NCBI RefSeq assembly: GCF_004135405.1
Contig: NZ_CP035491.1
Coordinates: 1,922,001 to 1,986,000 of the forward strand
DNA length: 64,000 bases
Reading direction: 5' to 3'
Source of the DNA: Agromyces protaetiae
Lineage (GTDB): Bacteria; Actinomycetota; Actinomycetes; Actinomycetales; Microbacteriaceae
Under the pieces are notes generated by a model, which had not been told where the DNA came from, did not search any database, and worked only from the letters and a program-made list of their open reading frames with translations. Of the stretch, positions 1 to 7,302 are shown in pieces (the stretch's first letter is position 1; each line of letters opens with the position of its first letter). The position numbers and the translations under genes were made by a program.

Positions 1-414
1 GTCAAGGACGTCCAGAAGGACCCCGTGCACCAGATCATCGAGCACCTCGACCTCATCGTCGTCAAGCGCGGCGAGAAGGTCCAGGTCGAGGTTCCCGTGC
101 ACACCGAGGGCGAGTCGTTCGCCGGCACGATCGCCGACCTCGACAGCTACACGGTGCTCCTCGAGGTCGAGGCGACCCACATCCCCGAGCGCATCGTCGT
201 CTCGGTCGAGGGCCTCGAAGAGGGCACGCAGATCCACGCGAAGGACCTCGAGCTCCCCAAGGGCGCGACCCTCGTGAGCGACGCCGAGACCCTCATCGTC
301 AACGTCCACACCCCGCAGAAGGCGGACCTGGGCGAAGAGACCGCCGAGGCCGAGGGCGAGGCCGCAGCGGCCGAGGCTCCCGCCGCCGAGGCCGAGGCCG
401 AGTCGGCCGAGTAA
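1..414 (+). CDS. rplY: 50S ribosomal protein L25/general stress protein Ctc, 5'-truncated
   Basis: The reading frame is open from the first base, so the gene begins before the window; about 137 C-terminal codons are visible. The segment VKRGEKVQVEVPVHTEG followed by a beta-rich region matches the C-terminal domain of the long L25 (TL5/CTC) form, which binds 5S rRNA in the large ribosomal subunit. It ends in a low-complexity Glu/Ala tail of about 30 residues, usual for actinobacterial L25. In many actinobacteria rplY is followed directly by pth; here about 3 kb of other genes separate them. A strong hairpin terminator follows. Confidence 0.93.
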   Translation, partial: VKDVQKDPVHQIIEHLDLIVVKRGEKVQVEVPVHTEGESFAGTIADLDSYTVLLEVEATHIPERIVVSVEGLEEGTQIHAKDLELPKGATLVSDAETLIVNVHTPQKADLGEETAEAEGEAAAAEAPAAEAEAESAE

Positions 415-450
415 TCTCGCCGATCCTCCCGCGCGGTTCGTCCGCGCGAA

Positions 451-490
451 CGAAGGGGCCCGTCACCTGCGAAGGTGGCGGGCCCCTTCG
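451..490. terminator. Strong symmetric terminator hairpin after rplY
   Basis: The arm CGAAGGGGCCCG at 451-462 pairs perfectly with CGGGCCCCTTCG at 479-490. Five further pairs inside, including one G-T, extend the stem to 17 bp around a six-base loop. It lies between the ends of rplY (+) and the tetR gene (-) and could stop transcription from both sides. There is no long T run. Confidence 0.85.
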
Positions 491-541
491 TGTTGTGCGG
501 GCGAAACCGTGCGGTTGCATCCGCCCCACCAGGGTGATTGC

Positions 542-605
542 CGGACATTCGTCGGTTCGTCGGACGTGGGCGCGCTCTCTCGTCCGACAAACCGACGAAT
601 GTCCG
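542..605. repeat. 25-bp inverted repeat between rplY and tetR
   Basis: The arm at 542-566 (CGGACATTCGTCGGTTCGTC then GGACG) is complementary to 581-605 with one mismatch, around a 14-base spacer. The 14-mer GTCCGACAAACCGA also repeats directly at 582-595 and 601-614. It is too long and too regular for an ordinary operator and lies beyond the rplY terminator, at the 3' side of tetR. It may be a small palindromic repeat element or a second terminator. Confidence 0.7.
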
Positions 606-658
606 ACAAACCGAGGCCTGGGAGGGTGCGCAGAGCAGAGCAGGGCAGCGTGGATGTC

Positions 659-1429
659 TCAGCCGAAGAGCGCTCGGGCCGCGTCGCGGTCGGCGGCGCG
701 CGCGATGCCCGCGAGCGAGTCGATGAGGATGCGCACGAGCTCGTCGGACGGGATGTCGCTGCCGAGCGCCGCGTCGACGAGCAGTTGCTCGGTGTACGCG
801 ATCCACGCGCGGAGCGCGAGGCGCAGCGGCTCGGACACCACGATGCGCCGCTCGACGAAGAGGGCGACCACGCGCTCGGTCTGCTGTGCCCGGGCCTCTT
901 CGACGACCTCGCGCACTTGGGGGTCGCCGCTCGCGGCTCCGCGCACGAGCGAGTAGAAGGTGCCGCGGTGCTCGCGCACGAACCCGACCGTGCGGGTGAG
1001 CGTGTCGGCGAGGCGATCGGTCGGGGCGAGCTCGGTGTTCGGCTCGGTGGCGTGGAGCATGCTGTCGCGTGCGACCGCGACGACCTCCCGGTCGAACCCC
1101 TGCTTCGAGCCGAAGTAATGGAAGAACAGCGGGCGTGAGACGCCGGCGCGGCGTGCGAGCTCGCCGATGCTGAGCCCCTCGAGGGGAGCTTCGGCGAGGG
1201 CCGCGACGCCGAGCGCCACGAGTTGTGCACGGCGCTCCTCGGGGGAGAGGCGTGCGCGTCGGCCTGTGTTTTCCGGGGCGTCGTTGTCGGGGGCGTCGTT
1301 GTCGGGCGCGTCGCCCGTCTCGGGGGCGGTGCCCGCGGCCTCGGCCTCGGCGTCGGCGTCGGGCTCGGCTGGGCGGGGCGGCATGGCTCCAGCGTAGCGG
1401 CGCCTTCGTGCGGCGTCGGCTCGAAACAT
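659..1429 (-). CDS. TetR/AcrR-family transcriptional regulator
   Basis: A 256-residue protein. An N-terminal TetR helix-turn-helix covers about residues 60-105 (LSPEERRAQLVALGVAAL, then GLSIGELARRAGVSRPLFFHYFGSKQG), followed by a helical ligand-binding domain. The start at 1429 is chosen because AGGAGG lies 9 bp upstream; an internal ATG at 1384 would give 241 residues but has poorly spaced GGAG. The first 55 residues are an Ala/Asp/Glu-rich extension with the repeat DAPDN, unusual for this family. It is divergent from the DUF6230 operon, and a 17-bp palindrome lies between the two starts, so it probably controls that operon and itself. The ligand is unknown. Confidence 0.85.
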   Translation of the reverse strand: MFRADAARRRRYAGAMPPRPAEPDADAEAEAAGTAPETGDAPDNDAPDNDAPENTGRRARLSPEERRAQLVALGVAALAEAPLEGLSIGELARRAGVSRPLFFHYFGSKQGFDREVVAVARDSMLHATEPNTELAPTDRLADTLTRTVGFVREHRGTFYSLVRGAASGDPQVREVVEEARAQQTERVVALFVERRIVVSEPLRLALRAWIAYTEQLLVDAALGSDIPSDELVRILIDSLAGIARAADRDAARALFG

Positions 1430-1459
1430 CCGACGGAACCTCCTATTGACGGCCAGACA

Positions 1460-1476
1460 ACAGCGACGTACGCTGT
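1460..1476. promoter_or_regulatory. Palindromic operator candidate between tetR and the DUF6230 operon
   Basis: ACAGCG-ACGTA-CGCTGT has perfect 6-bp arms around a 5-bp centre. It lies 30 bp upstream of the tetR start and about 90 bp upstream of the divergent DUF6230 start, a common place for a TetR-family site. Confidence 0.5.
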
Positions 1477-1567
1477 CGGCGAATGTCCCCCGTATGGGGG
1501 CCTCGATTCGGCGGATTCCCGCTCGGACCGCACCCTACCTGCTTCATCCGTGTCAAGGAGGATCCAT

Positions 1568-2164
1568 ATGAAGCTGACGTCCCTCACCCGCTCGCGCACC
1601 GGTCGCGTCGCTCTCGCCGCCATCCCCGTCGGCATCGTCTCGAGCCTGCTCATGGCGGGCGTCGCCAACGGAGCCGTCCCCGTCGCCTTCGCGGTCTCGG
1701 GCAGCCCGTTCAAAATCGCCGCCAGCCGGCTCGAAGGCACGGGCTTCTCGCAGTACGGGGGCGTCGCGACCTCGCCCGACGGCAAGACCGTGCACCCCGT
1801 CGCGATCTCCAACATCAAGCAGGCCTCGCTCGCCGACCTCTGCCAGTCGGTCGTCACCGACACCCCGCTCGGCAAGGTCGGCCTCCTCATCCACGCGGGC
1901 GGCGGCGGCAACCCCGCGACCGCGAGCGACCTCCAGATCGGCCTCACCGATCTGCAGGGCGACGCGAGCTTCGGCAACATCCGCATCGGCATCGACGCCT
2001 CGACCGTGAAGACCGACGCGAAGGGTCAGGCCGGTGACTTCGCGCAAGACTCCGACTCGATCTCGATCTCGGGCCTCAAGCAGACCGCCTGGAGCACCCA
2101 GGCCGGCGTGTTCACCCTCACGGGCCTGCACCTGCAGCTCACCGACGGCGAAGAGTGCTTCTGA
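1568..2164 (+). CDS. DUF6230 family exported protein
   Basis: A 198-residue protein. Residues about 14-37 are hydrophobic after a basic N-terminus and look like a signal sequence or membrane anchor. The rest matches the DUF6230 pattern seen in Streptomyces: FAVSGSPFKI, GTGFSQYGGV, CQSVV, a GGGGNPAT loop, NIRIGIDA, FAQDSDS, KQTAWSTQAGVF and a terminal EECF. The start is set by AAGGAGGA six bases upstream of the ATG. Homologues are sometimes labelled cholesterol esterase, but no catalytic motif is visible, so no activity is assigned. The DUF6114 gene overlaps its 3' end, the pairing found in Streptomyces, which suggests the two act together at the membrane. Confidence 0.85.
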   Translation: MKLTSLTRSRTGRVALAAIPVGIVSSLLMAGVANGAVPVAFAVSGSPFKIAASRLEGTGFSQYGGVATSPDGKTVHPVAISNIKQASLADLCQSVVTDTPLGKVGLLIHAGGGGNPATASDLQIGLTDLQGDASFGNIRIGIDASTVKTDAKGQAGDFAQDSDSISISGLKQTAWSTQAGVFTLTGLHLQLTDGEECF

Positions 2165-2583
2165 TCGTGGACTGGTACCGCTCGCGCCCCGTCGTCGGCG
2201 GCGCACTGACCGTGCTCTCGGGCGCGGCGATCTTCCTCTCGACGCAGCTCGACCTCGCCAACATGGTCGTGCACGTCGGCATCGAGGGCTTCCAGGCGAC
2301 GCTCATCCCCATCGTGCTCGCGCTCGCCGGGGTGCTCGCCGTGCTCATGCCCGCCCAGCGCATCTTCTACGGCGTCATCGCGCTCGCCGCGGCGGTCTAC
2401 TCGCTCGTCGGCGTCAACCTGGGCGGCTTCTTCGTCGGGTTCCTGCTCGGCGCGGTCGGCGGCGTCATGATCGTGTCGTGGATGCCTCGGCGCGAGGCGG
2501 CGGATGTCGCGGATGTCTCGCCCGCGACGGATGTCTCGGATGTCTCGGCCGACGCCGAGCACGATCGCTCGGTGCCGGCATGA
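2155..2583 (+). CDS. DUF6114 family membrane protein
   Basis: A 142-residue protein with four hydrophobic segments (about residues 14-33, 46-63, 68-86 and 89-108), preceded by DWYRSRPVVGG, typical of DUF6114. A GTG at 2155 overlaps the DUF6230 gene by 10 bases; a second GTG at 2167 would start just after it, and the choice is not settled. The cytoplasmic tail (residues about 110-142) repeats ADV/TDVSDVSAD and is encoded by four GGATGTC heptamers, so it looks like a recently expanded linker. It is known as the partner of DUF6230; function is undetermined. Confidence 0.82.
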   Translation: MLLIVDWYRSRPVVGGALTVLSGAAIFLSTQLDLANMVVHVGIEGFQATLIPIVLALAGVLAVLMPAQRIFYGVIALAAAVYSLVGVNLGGFFVGFLLGAVGGVMIVSWMPRREAADVADVSPATDVSDVSADAEHDRSVPA

Positions 2584-2634
2584 GGTTCGGTGCCGGCATG
2601 AGGTTCGCTGCCGGCATGAGGTTCGCGCGGCGTG
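2580..2634 (+). repeat. 18-bp tandem repeat carrying three in-frame start codons
   Basis: GCCGGCATGAGGTTCG occurs three times at 18-bp spacing. The first copy contains the ATGA overlap with the DUF6114 stop (2580-2583); the others place in-frame ATGs at 2598 and 2616. The repeat therefore offers three equivalent starts to the next gene. Confidence 0.85.
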
Positions 2635-3398
2635 CGGCGCTCGTCGCCGCGGTGTCCTGCGTGCTGCTCGTCGGCACGGGCGGCGTCGCGAACGCGGCCG
2701 CGCCGTCGTCGGTCGACGGCGCGGTGCCGTCCGCCGTCCGCACGGCGGGCGACTGCAAGCCGGGGCTCTTCGACTGGCTCATCGGCCGCACGTGTCCGAC
2801 GCCTGCACCCACGCCGGCGCCGACCCCGGCCCCCGACGGAGGCGGCGGGCTCGGCGACGTGCTCGACGGCGTCGGCGGGCTCGTCGACGGACTGCTGCCC
2901 GGCGGCGAGGGCGGGAGCGGCGGAGGCGCCGGCGGCGGAACGGGCGGCGTGCCGCAGGGCCCGCTCCCAGACGCGCCGCTCGACGACTCCTACGTGTTCA
3001 CGGCGATCCCCGCCCAGCTCTCGGGCTCCTCCCTCTCGATCTCGGGCCTGTCGGGCATCGCGATCGTGAGCGTGCGGCTCGCAGACGGGTCGACGCAGCG
3101 CGCGCTCCGCATCGAGGCCGACGAGGTCGTCGTCGGCGGGTTCCGCCTCGACGTGCCGGGCGACGACGGGCACGGCCTGCGCAACACGGCCACGACCCTC
3201 ACGGTCGACGGGCATGTCGTCATCTACACGCCGTCGATCACGGGCATCGTGAAGGGCGGCGCGACGAAGGTCGTCGACACGCTCACGCAGCCGACGCCCG
3301 AGGCGTTGCAGTCGCTCCTGACGCTCGAGCTGCCGCTCTACGGCATGCAGGCCGACGGCATCTTCTACGACGCCTCCCACCAGGCGATCCAGGAGTAG
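2580..3398 (+). CDS. Secreted or anchored protein of the DUF6230/DUF6114 operon
   Basis: Up to 272 residues, starting at the ATG that overlaps the DUF6114 stop; ATGs at 2598 and 2616 in the same 18-bp repeat are equally possible. From the last of these, MRFARRAALVAAVSCVLLVGT forms a clear signal peptide cleaved near GVANAAA. There follow a short Cys-containing stretch (CKPGLFDWLIGRTC), a TPAPTPAP proline linker, a Gly-rich segment and a C-terminal beta-rich domain of about 135 residues (YVFTAIPAQLSGSSLSISGL, then TLTVDGHVVIYTPSITGIV) loosely like DUF6230. It is probably an extracytoplasmic partner of the two upstream proteins. The family is otherwise not recognised. Confidence 0.75.
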   Translation: MRFGAGMRFAAGMRFARRAALVAAVSCVLLVGTGGVANAAAPSSVDGAVPSAVRTAGDCKPGLFDWLIGRTCPTPAPTPAPTPAPDGGGGLGDVLDGVGGLVDGLLPGGEGGSGGGAGGGTGGVPQGPLPDAPLDDSYVFTAIPAQLSGSSLSISGLSGIAIVSVRLADGSTQRALRIEADEVVVGGFRLDVPGDDGHGLRNTATTLTVDGHVVIYTPSITGIVKGGATKVVDTLTQPTPEALQSLLTLELPLYGMQADGIFYDASHQAIQE

Positions 3399-3437
3399 CG
3401 GGCGGCGGTCGGGCGGCGGTCGGGCAGACCGACCGGG

Positions 3438-3443
3438 TACGCT
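3438..3443 (+). promoter_or_regulatory. Putative -10 element of pth
   Basis: TACGCT lies about 45 bp before the pth ATG and after the secreted-protein gene, suggesting that pth has its own promoter here. Confidence 0.4.
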
Positions 3444-3488
3444 CGTTCGGGGCCGGTAGATCAGGCCCCGACCCCGAACGGAGCGCGA

Positions 3489-4112
3489 ATGGCGTGGTTC
3501 CGCAGGCACCGGAAGGATGACGCCGCGATGGCCGACAACACCTGGCTCGTCGTCGGCCTCGGCAACCCCGGAGCCCAGTACGCGGGCAACCGGCACAACG
3601 TCGGGCAGATGGCCGTCGACGAGCTCGCTGCGCGCATCGGCGCGACGTTCAAGTCGCACAAGACCCCGTCGCGCGTCGCCGAGGGGTTCCTCCGCCCGGG
3701 CGGGCCGAAGCTCGTGCTCGCGAAGTCGAACAGCTACATGAACACGTCGGGCGGTCCCGTCTCGGCGCTCCTCAAGTTCTACGGACTCGACGTCGACAAG
3801 CTCATCGTCGTCCACGACGAGCTCGATCTCCCGTTCGACACCGTGAAGCTCAAGCGCGGCGGCGGACACGGCGGGCACAACGGGCTCCGAGACATCCAGA
3901 AGGCCGCCGACTCGGCCGAGTTCACGCGCGTGCGCGTCGGCATCGGCCGCCCGCCGGGGCGGCAAGACCCCGCCGACTTCGTGCTCAAGGACTTCTCGGG
4001 CATCGAGCGCCAGGCGCTGCCGAACCTGCTCTCCGACGCGGCCGACGCCGTCGAGGCGATCGTCGACGAGGGGCTCGTCGCGGCGCAGCAGCGGTTCCAC
4101 TCGCCGAGCTGA
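3489..4112 (+). CDS. pth: Peptidyl-tRNA hydrolase
   Basis: Releases tRNA from peptidyl-tRNAs dropped by ribosomes. The 207 residues carry the family signatures: LVVGLGNPGAQYAGNRHNVG with catalytic His36, NSYMNTSG, and HDELDLPFDTVKLKRGGGHG, which includes the conserved Asp, followed by GHNGLRDI. The ATG at 3489 has CGGAG 5 bp upstream; an in-frame ATG at 3528 (MADNTWLVV) with GAAGGA is also reasonable and matches the core family length. The ferritin-like gene starts 10 bp downstream. Confidence 0.95.
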   Translation: MAWFRRHRKDDAAMADNTWLVVGLGNPGAQYAGNRHNVGQMAVDELAARIGATFKSHKTPSRVAEGFLRPGGPKLVLAKSNSYMNTSGGPVSALLKFYGLDVDKLIVVHDELDLPFDTVKLKRGGGHGGHNGLRDIQKAADSAEFTRVRVGIGRPPGRQDPADFVLKDFSGIERQALPNLLSDAADAVEAIVDEGLVAAQQRFHSPS

Positions 4113-4122
4113 GGCGGGCGGG

Positions 4123-4959
4123 ATGTCGCCGGAGCCGTTCGATCTCGCCGAGTACACGCGCACGGCGCACGGCAGCCATCGCGACGCGATCGGCGACGGC
4201 ACGGCGTTCGCCGGGCTCGCCGCCGAACCGGGCGGCGCCGACGCGCTCACACTCGTCGCGCTCCTCCGCGACCTCGAGGGCGGCACGATGCCCTACCTCC
4301 GGCGTGTGCTCGTGACGCCCACGCACAAGGACGCGCGCGTGACGGCGTTCCTCGTGACGTGGTCGTTCGAGAAGTTCTGGGTCGCCGACGCGCTCACGCA
4401 GGTGCTGCGGGCGACCCGGGCGGATGTCTCCAACGGCGCGGATGTCTCCGACGACACTGCCGACCGACCCGACCCGCGGCTCCGCCGCGCCCGCAGCGGA
4501 CCGGTTCCCCGCGCGCTGCGCGCCCTCGTCGCCGGTCCCGACCTCGTCGCAGCCCACCTCGTCTCGCTCGCCGTGAGCGACGCCGCGACCCGGGCGGCGT
4601 ACCGCAGGCTCACGGGCGAGGCATCCGGAAGCCCCGCCCTCGCCGCGCTCGCGACCCGGCTTGAGGCCGTCGACGCCCGTCAGGGCGAGTTCCTGCGGAC
4701 CGAAGCCGCCGCACGGCTCGCGGCCTCCCCGCGTGCGCAGCGGCTCGCCGCCCGCGAACTCGACCGCGAGGCGTACCCGCTCGGCATGGCCGACCGCCCC
4801 GCCGCCGACCGTGCGCGTTTCGCGCGGCTCGTGTTCCCGGGCGGGGCCGCCGAGGCATCCGAAGCGCTCGCCGACATCGCAGCCCTCCCGGGACTCGCCG
4901 ACGCCGTCGCCCGCACCGCGAGCCGCACCGCCGAGGCGTCCGCCGCCGTCTCGCCCTGA
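4123..4959 (+). CDS. Ferritin-like fold protein, ligand-depleted paralogue of the next gene
   Basis: A 278-residue protein aligning along its length with the product of the gene at 5076. Shared landmarks include LVTPTH/LTTPSH, FLVTWSFEKFW/FLTMWNREEFW, RAQ and IAALPG near the C-terminus. Of the six diiron ligands of the partner, only the first Glu (E52) is kept; the others read K84, V87, D153, D184 and Q187 in place of E, H, E, E and H. It is therefore probably not a diiron enzyme. A loop at residues 100-130 (ADVSNGADVSDDTAD) is absent from the partner and is coded by two GGATGTC heptamers 18 bp apart. It lies 10 bp after pth. Confidence 0.75.
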   Translation: MSPEPFDLAEYTRTAHGSHRDAIGDGTAFAGLAAEPGGADALTLVALLRDLEGGTMPYLRRVLVTPTHKDARVTAFLVTWSFEKFWVADALTQVLRATRADVSNGADVSDDTADRPDPRLRRARSGPVPRALRALVAGPDLVAAHLVSLAVSDAATRAAYRRLTGEASGSPALAALATRLEAVDARQGEFLRTEAAARLAASPRAQRLAARELDREAYPLGMADRPAADRARFARLVFPGGAAEASEALADIAALPGLADAVARTASRTAEASAAVSP

Positions 4960-4967
4960 GGCGTCGG

Positions 4968-5024
4968 CGAGCGTCCACGACTCGCTGTCGCCGCGAACGT
5001 CGCACCGCGTGTCGTGGACACTCG
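4968..5024. repeat. 14-bp inverted repeat between the ferritin-like paralogues
   Basis: CGAGCGTCCACGAC at 4968-4981 pairs with GTCGTGGACACTCG at 5011-5024 with one mismatch, around a 29-base loop. It may be a terminator or a small palindromic repeat. The -10-like TAGGGT of the next gene begins at 5045. Confidence 0.6.
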
Positions 5025-5075
5025 ATCGCGCACGACGGCGGGCGTAGGGTGGCGGCGAGAGAGCGGGGAGGCGTG

Positions 5076-5867
5076 ATGGCATTCGACATCGACCGCTATA
5101 CCGCCACGAGCGAGCGCGTCGCATTCGACGACCTCGACCTCGACCACTTCCGGGTGCACCCGCTGCCGCAGGCGACGCTCCGCACCCTCCGCTACATGAC
5201 CGAGGTCGAGTACCACACCGTCTGCTACACGCGAGACCTGCTGACGACGCCGAGCCACGGCGAGCCCGAGGTCGGCGCGTTCCTCACGATGTGGAACCGC
5301 GAGGAGTTCTGGCACGGCGAAGCGCTCGCCGCCGTGCTCGCGGTGCACGGCGTCACCGTCGACTACGACGCGCTCAAGGCGGCACGGCTGAAGCTCGGCT
5401 GGCGCGACCGCCTCGACCCGATCAAGCAATCGATCGCGGGCGCGCTCGTCGGCCGCGACTTCATCGCCGTGCACATGTCGTGGGGCGCGGCGAACGAGTG
5501 GTCGGCGATCACGGCGTACCAGCGCATGGCCGAACTCGAGGGCGATCCCGTGCTCGCCGAACTGCTCTCGCGCATCGCGCGGCAGGAGGCGCGGCACGTC
5601 GCGTTCTACACCTCCCAGGCGCGCGCGAGGCTCGCCGAGAGCGAGCGCGCGCAGAAGATCACCCGGTTCGCGCTCTCGAAGTTCTGGGCGCCCGTCGGCT
5701 CGTCGATCCAGCCGAAGAGCGAGGTCGAGCACGTCATGCGCGCCCTCATGGGAGGCGACGCGGGACGGCGCGCAGCGCGCAAGGTGGATGACTCGATCGC
5801 CGCCCTGCCGGGCATGGCCGGGCTCACGATCGTGCAGGACGCCCTCGACGGGCTCGGGGTGAGGTAA
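5076..5867 (+). CDS. Ferritin-like diiron protein
   Basis: A 264-residue helical protein with a full set of candidate diiron ligands: E45 in TEVEYH, E77 and H80 in EEFWH (ExxH), E141 in ANEWSA, and E171 and H174 in QEARH (ExxH). The pattern fits the ferritin-like/acyl-ACP-desaturase-like superfamily, whose members oxidise substrates or handle iron; the substrate here is unknown. GGGGAGG five bases before the ATG supports the start, and TAGGGT at 5045-5050 is a likely -10, so it has its own promoter. The degenerate paralogue upstream suggests an active/inactive pair, perhaps a heteromer. Confidence 0.8.
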   Translation: MAFDIDRYTATSERVAFDDLDLDHFRVHPLPQATLRTLRYMTEVEYHTVCYTRDLLTTPSHGEPEVGAFLTMWNREEFWHGEALAAVLAVHGVTVDYDALKAARLKLGWRDRLDPIKQSIAGALVGRDFIAVHMSWGAANEWSAITAYQRMAELEGDPVLAELLSRIARQEARHVAFYTSQARARLAESERAQKITRFALSKFWAPVGSSIQPKSEVEHVMRALMGGDAGRRAARKVDDSIAALPGMAGLTIVQDALDGLGVR

Positions 5868-5887
5868 CCCCGGCGCCCCGGCTCAGA

Positions 5888-6607
5888 TCAGCCCGCGCAG
5901 GAACTCCTCGGGGAGACGCCCGCCTCGCGCGCGCGCTCCACGAGCCGCGTGTGCTCGTCGGTCGTGAGTTCGACCGACAGGGTCAGCCAGTCGGCGGTCG
6001 GATCCTCGAAGTCGAAGAGCGTCGCGTCGGCGGGGGAGCGGTCGTCATGGGCGGATGTCGCGTCGACGCCGGTCTCGACGGGAACGGAGGCGGATGTCTC
6101 GACGTGCGCGTTCGGGGATCCCGCGGGCGAGGCATCCGTCGCGACGCCCTTCGTCCACCCGGGGCCCGACGGAACGGGCTTCTTCTGCTGGTACGCCGTC
6201 GCGGCCGCACGCGCTCGCTCGTCGGCGGCCTCGTTCAGTTCGTGCCCGACGTGTCCGCGCACCCACTCGAACCGGTAGCGGCGCCCGACGATCGCGGCGT
6301 CGAGCTCCTGGATGAGCTCGAGGTTCAGCACGGGCTTGCCGTCGGCCTTCTTCCACCCCTTGCGCTTCCACCCCGCCATCCACTTCGTGACCGTGTTGAT
6401 GACGTACTGGCTGTCGCACAGCACGAGCAGCTCGTCGTCGAGGTGCGCGGTCGCACGGAAGAGCTCGAGCACCGCCTGCAGCTCGCCCTGGTTGTTCGTC
6501 GCACGCGGCCAGCCGCCCGCCGCCCAGCAGTCGTCGTCGACGTACCACGCCCAGCCTGCGGGGCCCGGATTGCCGAGGGCGGAGCCGTCTGCGGCGGCGG
6601 TGATCAT
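5888..6607 (-). CDS. rnhA: Ribonuclease HI with C-terminal extension (likely -1 frameshift at its end)
   Basis: Cleaves the RNA strand of RNA-DNA hybrids. The start at 6607 has AAGGAG nine bases upstream. Residues 1-150 form the RNase H fold with the acidic set: D in ITAAADGS, E in NNQGELQA, D in LVLCDSQYV and D in NEAADERA. A Thr/Ser/Asp-rich linker and a 40-residue tail (LTLSVELTTDEHTRLVERAR) follow, resembling short ribbon-helix-helix tails. The annotated end ...VSPRSSCAG looks wrong: one extra C in the C run at about 5917-5920 (reverse strand) would give VSPEEFLRGLI and a stop at 5883. The enzyme core is unaffected. Confidence 0.88.
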   Translation of the reverse strand: MITAAADGSALGNPGPAGWAWYVDDDCWAAGGWPRATNNQGELQAVLELFRATAHLDDELLVLCDSQYVINTVTKWMAGWKRKGWKKADGKPVLNLELIQELDAAIVGRRYRFEWVRGHVGHELNEAADERARAAATAYQQKKPVPSGPGWTKGVATDASPAGSPNAHVETSASVPVETGVDATSAHDDRSPADATLFDFEDPTADWLTLSVELTTDEHTRLVERAREAGVSPRSSCAG

Positions 6608-6670
6608 CTGTGCGGGCTCCTTCGGAAGGCGGGCGGCCGGGACGGCGCCGCCCCATGCTATCGGGGGCCC

Positions 6671-6676
6671 TAGGGT
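6671..6676 (+). promoter_or_regulatory. -10 element, leaderless start of the gene at 6684
   Basis: TAGGGT lies seven bases before the GTG at 6684, placing the transcript start at or next to the start codon. Confidence 0.5.
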
Positions 6677-6683
6677 GGTCGAC

Positions 6684-7262
6684 GTGACGAACCAGCGGGA
6701 TGCCTCCGACGCGCGCTTCTCAGGGCTCACCTCGACGGGAATGGTGCGGGGGCGCCGGCTCGTCGTTCGGTACGTGCCGGGCGACGCAGTGCGCCTCGGC
6801 GTCGACCGCCTGCTCGCTCAGGGGTTCGCGCGTCACGAGAGCGACCTCGCGGCCCTGCTCGCAGCCGAGGCGTCGGAGTGGACGGCGCAGGCCGTGCAGA
6901 TCGGCGATGCGAAGAAGTCGTGGAAGCGCGGGATCTTCGCGGATCTCGTCGAGGATCTCGTGATCTTCGACCTCATCCCCGCGACGCAGCGCACGATCGC
7001 CCCGACCCTTGTGATCGTCGCGGCGAGGGCGCTCCCCGAGGCGCGGACCGAGCTGCTCGTCGTGCCGCACACGTCGTGGCGGGGCGACCCGGGATCGACC
7101 GACGGCGCGGCCTCCCGAGTGGAGGCGGCGATCGAAGGCGTGATCGCCGTGGCGCACGCCGCGGGCGCGCTCGTCTCGGCGGACGGACCGAGCCTCGGGC
7201 TCGGCGGCGGCGAGCACGGGGCCTCGTCGAAGACCGCGAAGCGACTGCTCGGCTGGCGATAG
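6684..7262 (+). CDS. Hypothetical protein
   Basis: A 192-residue protein with no family I recognise. The GTG at 6684 is chosen because TAGGGT lies seven bases upstream; GTG at 6675 is the in-frame alternative. The product is predicted soluble, with segments LVVRYVPGDAVRLGVDRLLAQGF, a helical middle part (DAKKSWKRGIFADLVEDLVIFDL) and a C-terminal GGGEHGASSKTAKRLLGWR. It has no signal peptide or membrane helix. It is divergent from rnhA and 40 bp before mfd. Codon use is normal for the window, so it is probably a real gene. Confidence 0.6.
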   Translation: MTNQRDASDARFSGLTSTGMVRGRRLVVRYVPGDAVRLGVDRLLAQGFARHESDLAALLAAEASEWTAQAVQIGDAKKSWKRGIFADLVEDLVIFDLIPATQRTIAPTLVIVAARALPEARTELLVVPHTSWRGDPGSTDGAASRVEAAIEGVIAVAHAAGALVSADGPSLGLGGGEHGASSKTAKRLLGWR

Positions 7263-7290
7263 CTCCGGGCGTCGTGTCGGCGGCGACGCG

Positions 7291-7296
7291 TAGACT
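7291..7296 (+). promoter_or_regulatory. -10 element, leaderless start of mfd
   Basis: TAGACT lies six bases before the GTG at 7303, with no Shine-Dalgarno sequence between. Confidence 0.55.
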
Positions 7297-7302
7297 CCTC
7301 GG

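Noticed and set aside
1568..2164. Cholesterol esterase activity for the DUF6230 protein
   Set aside because: Some homologues carry that label, but no Ser hydrolase motif is visible.
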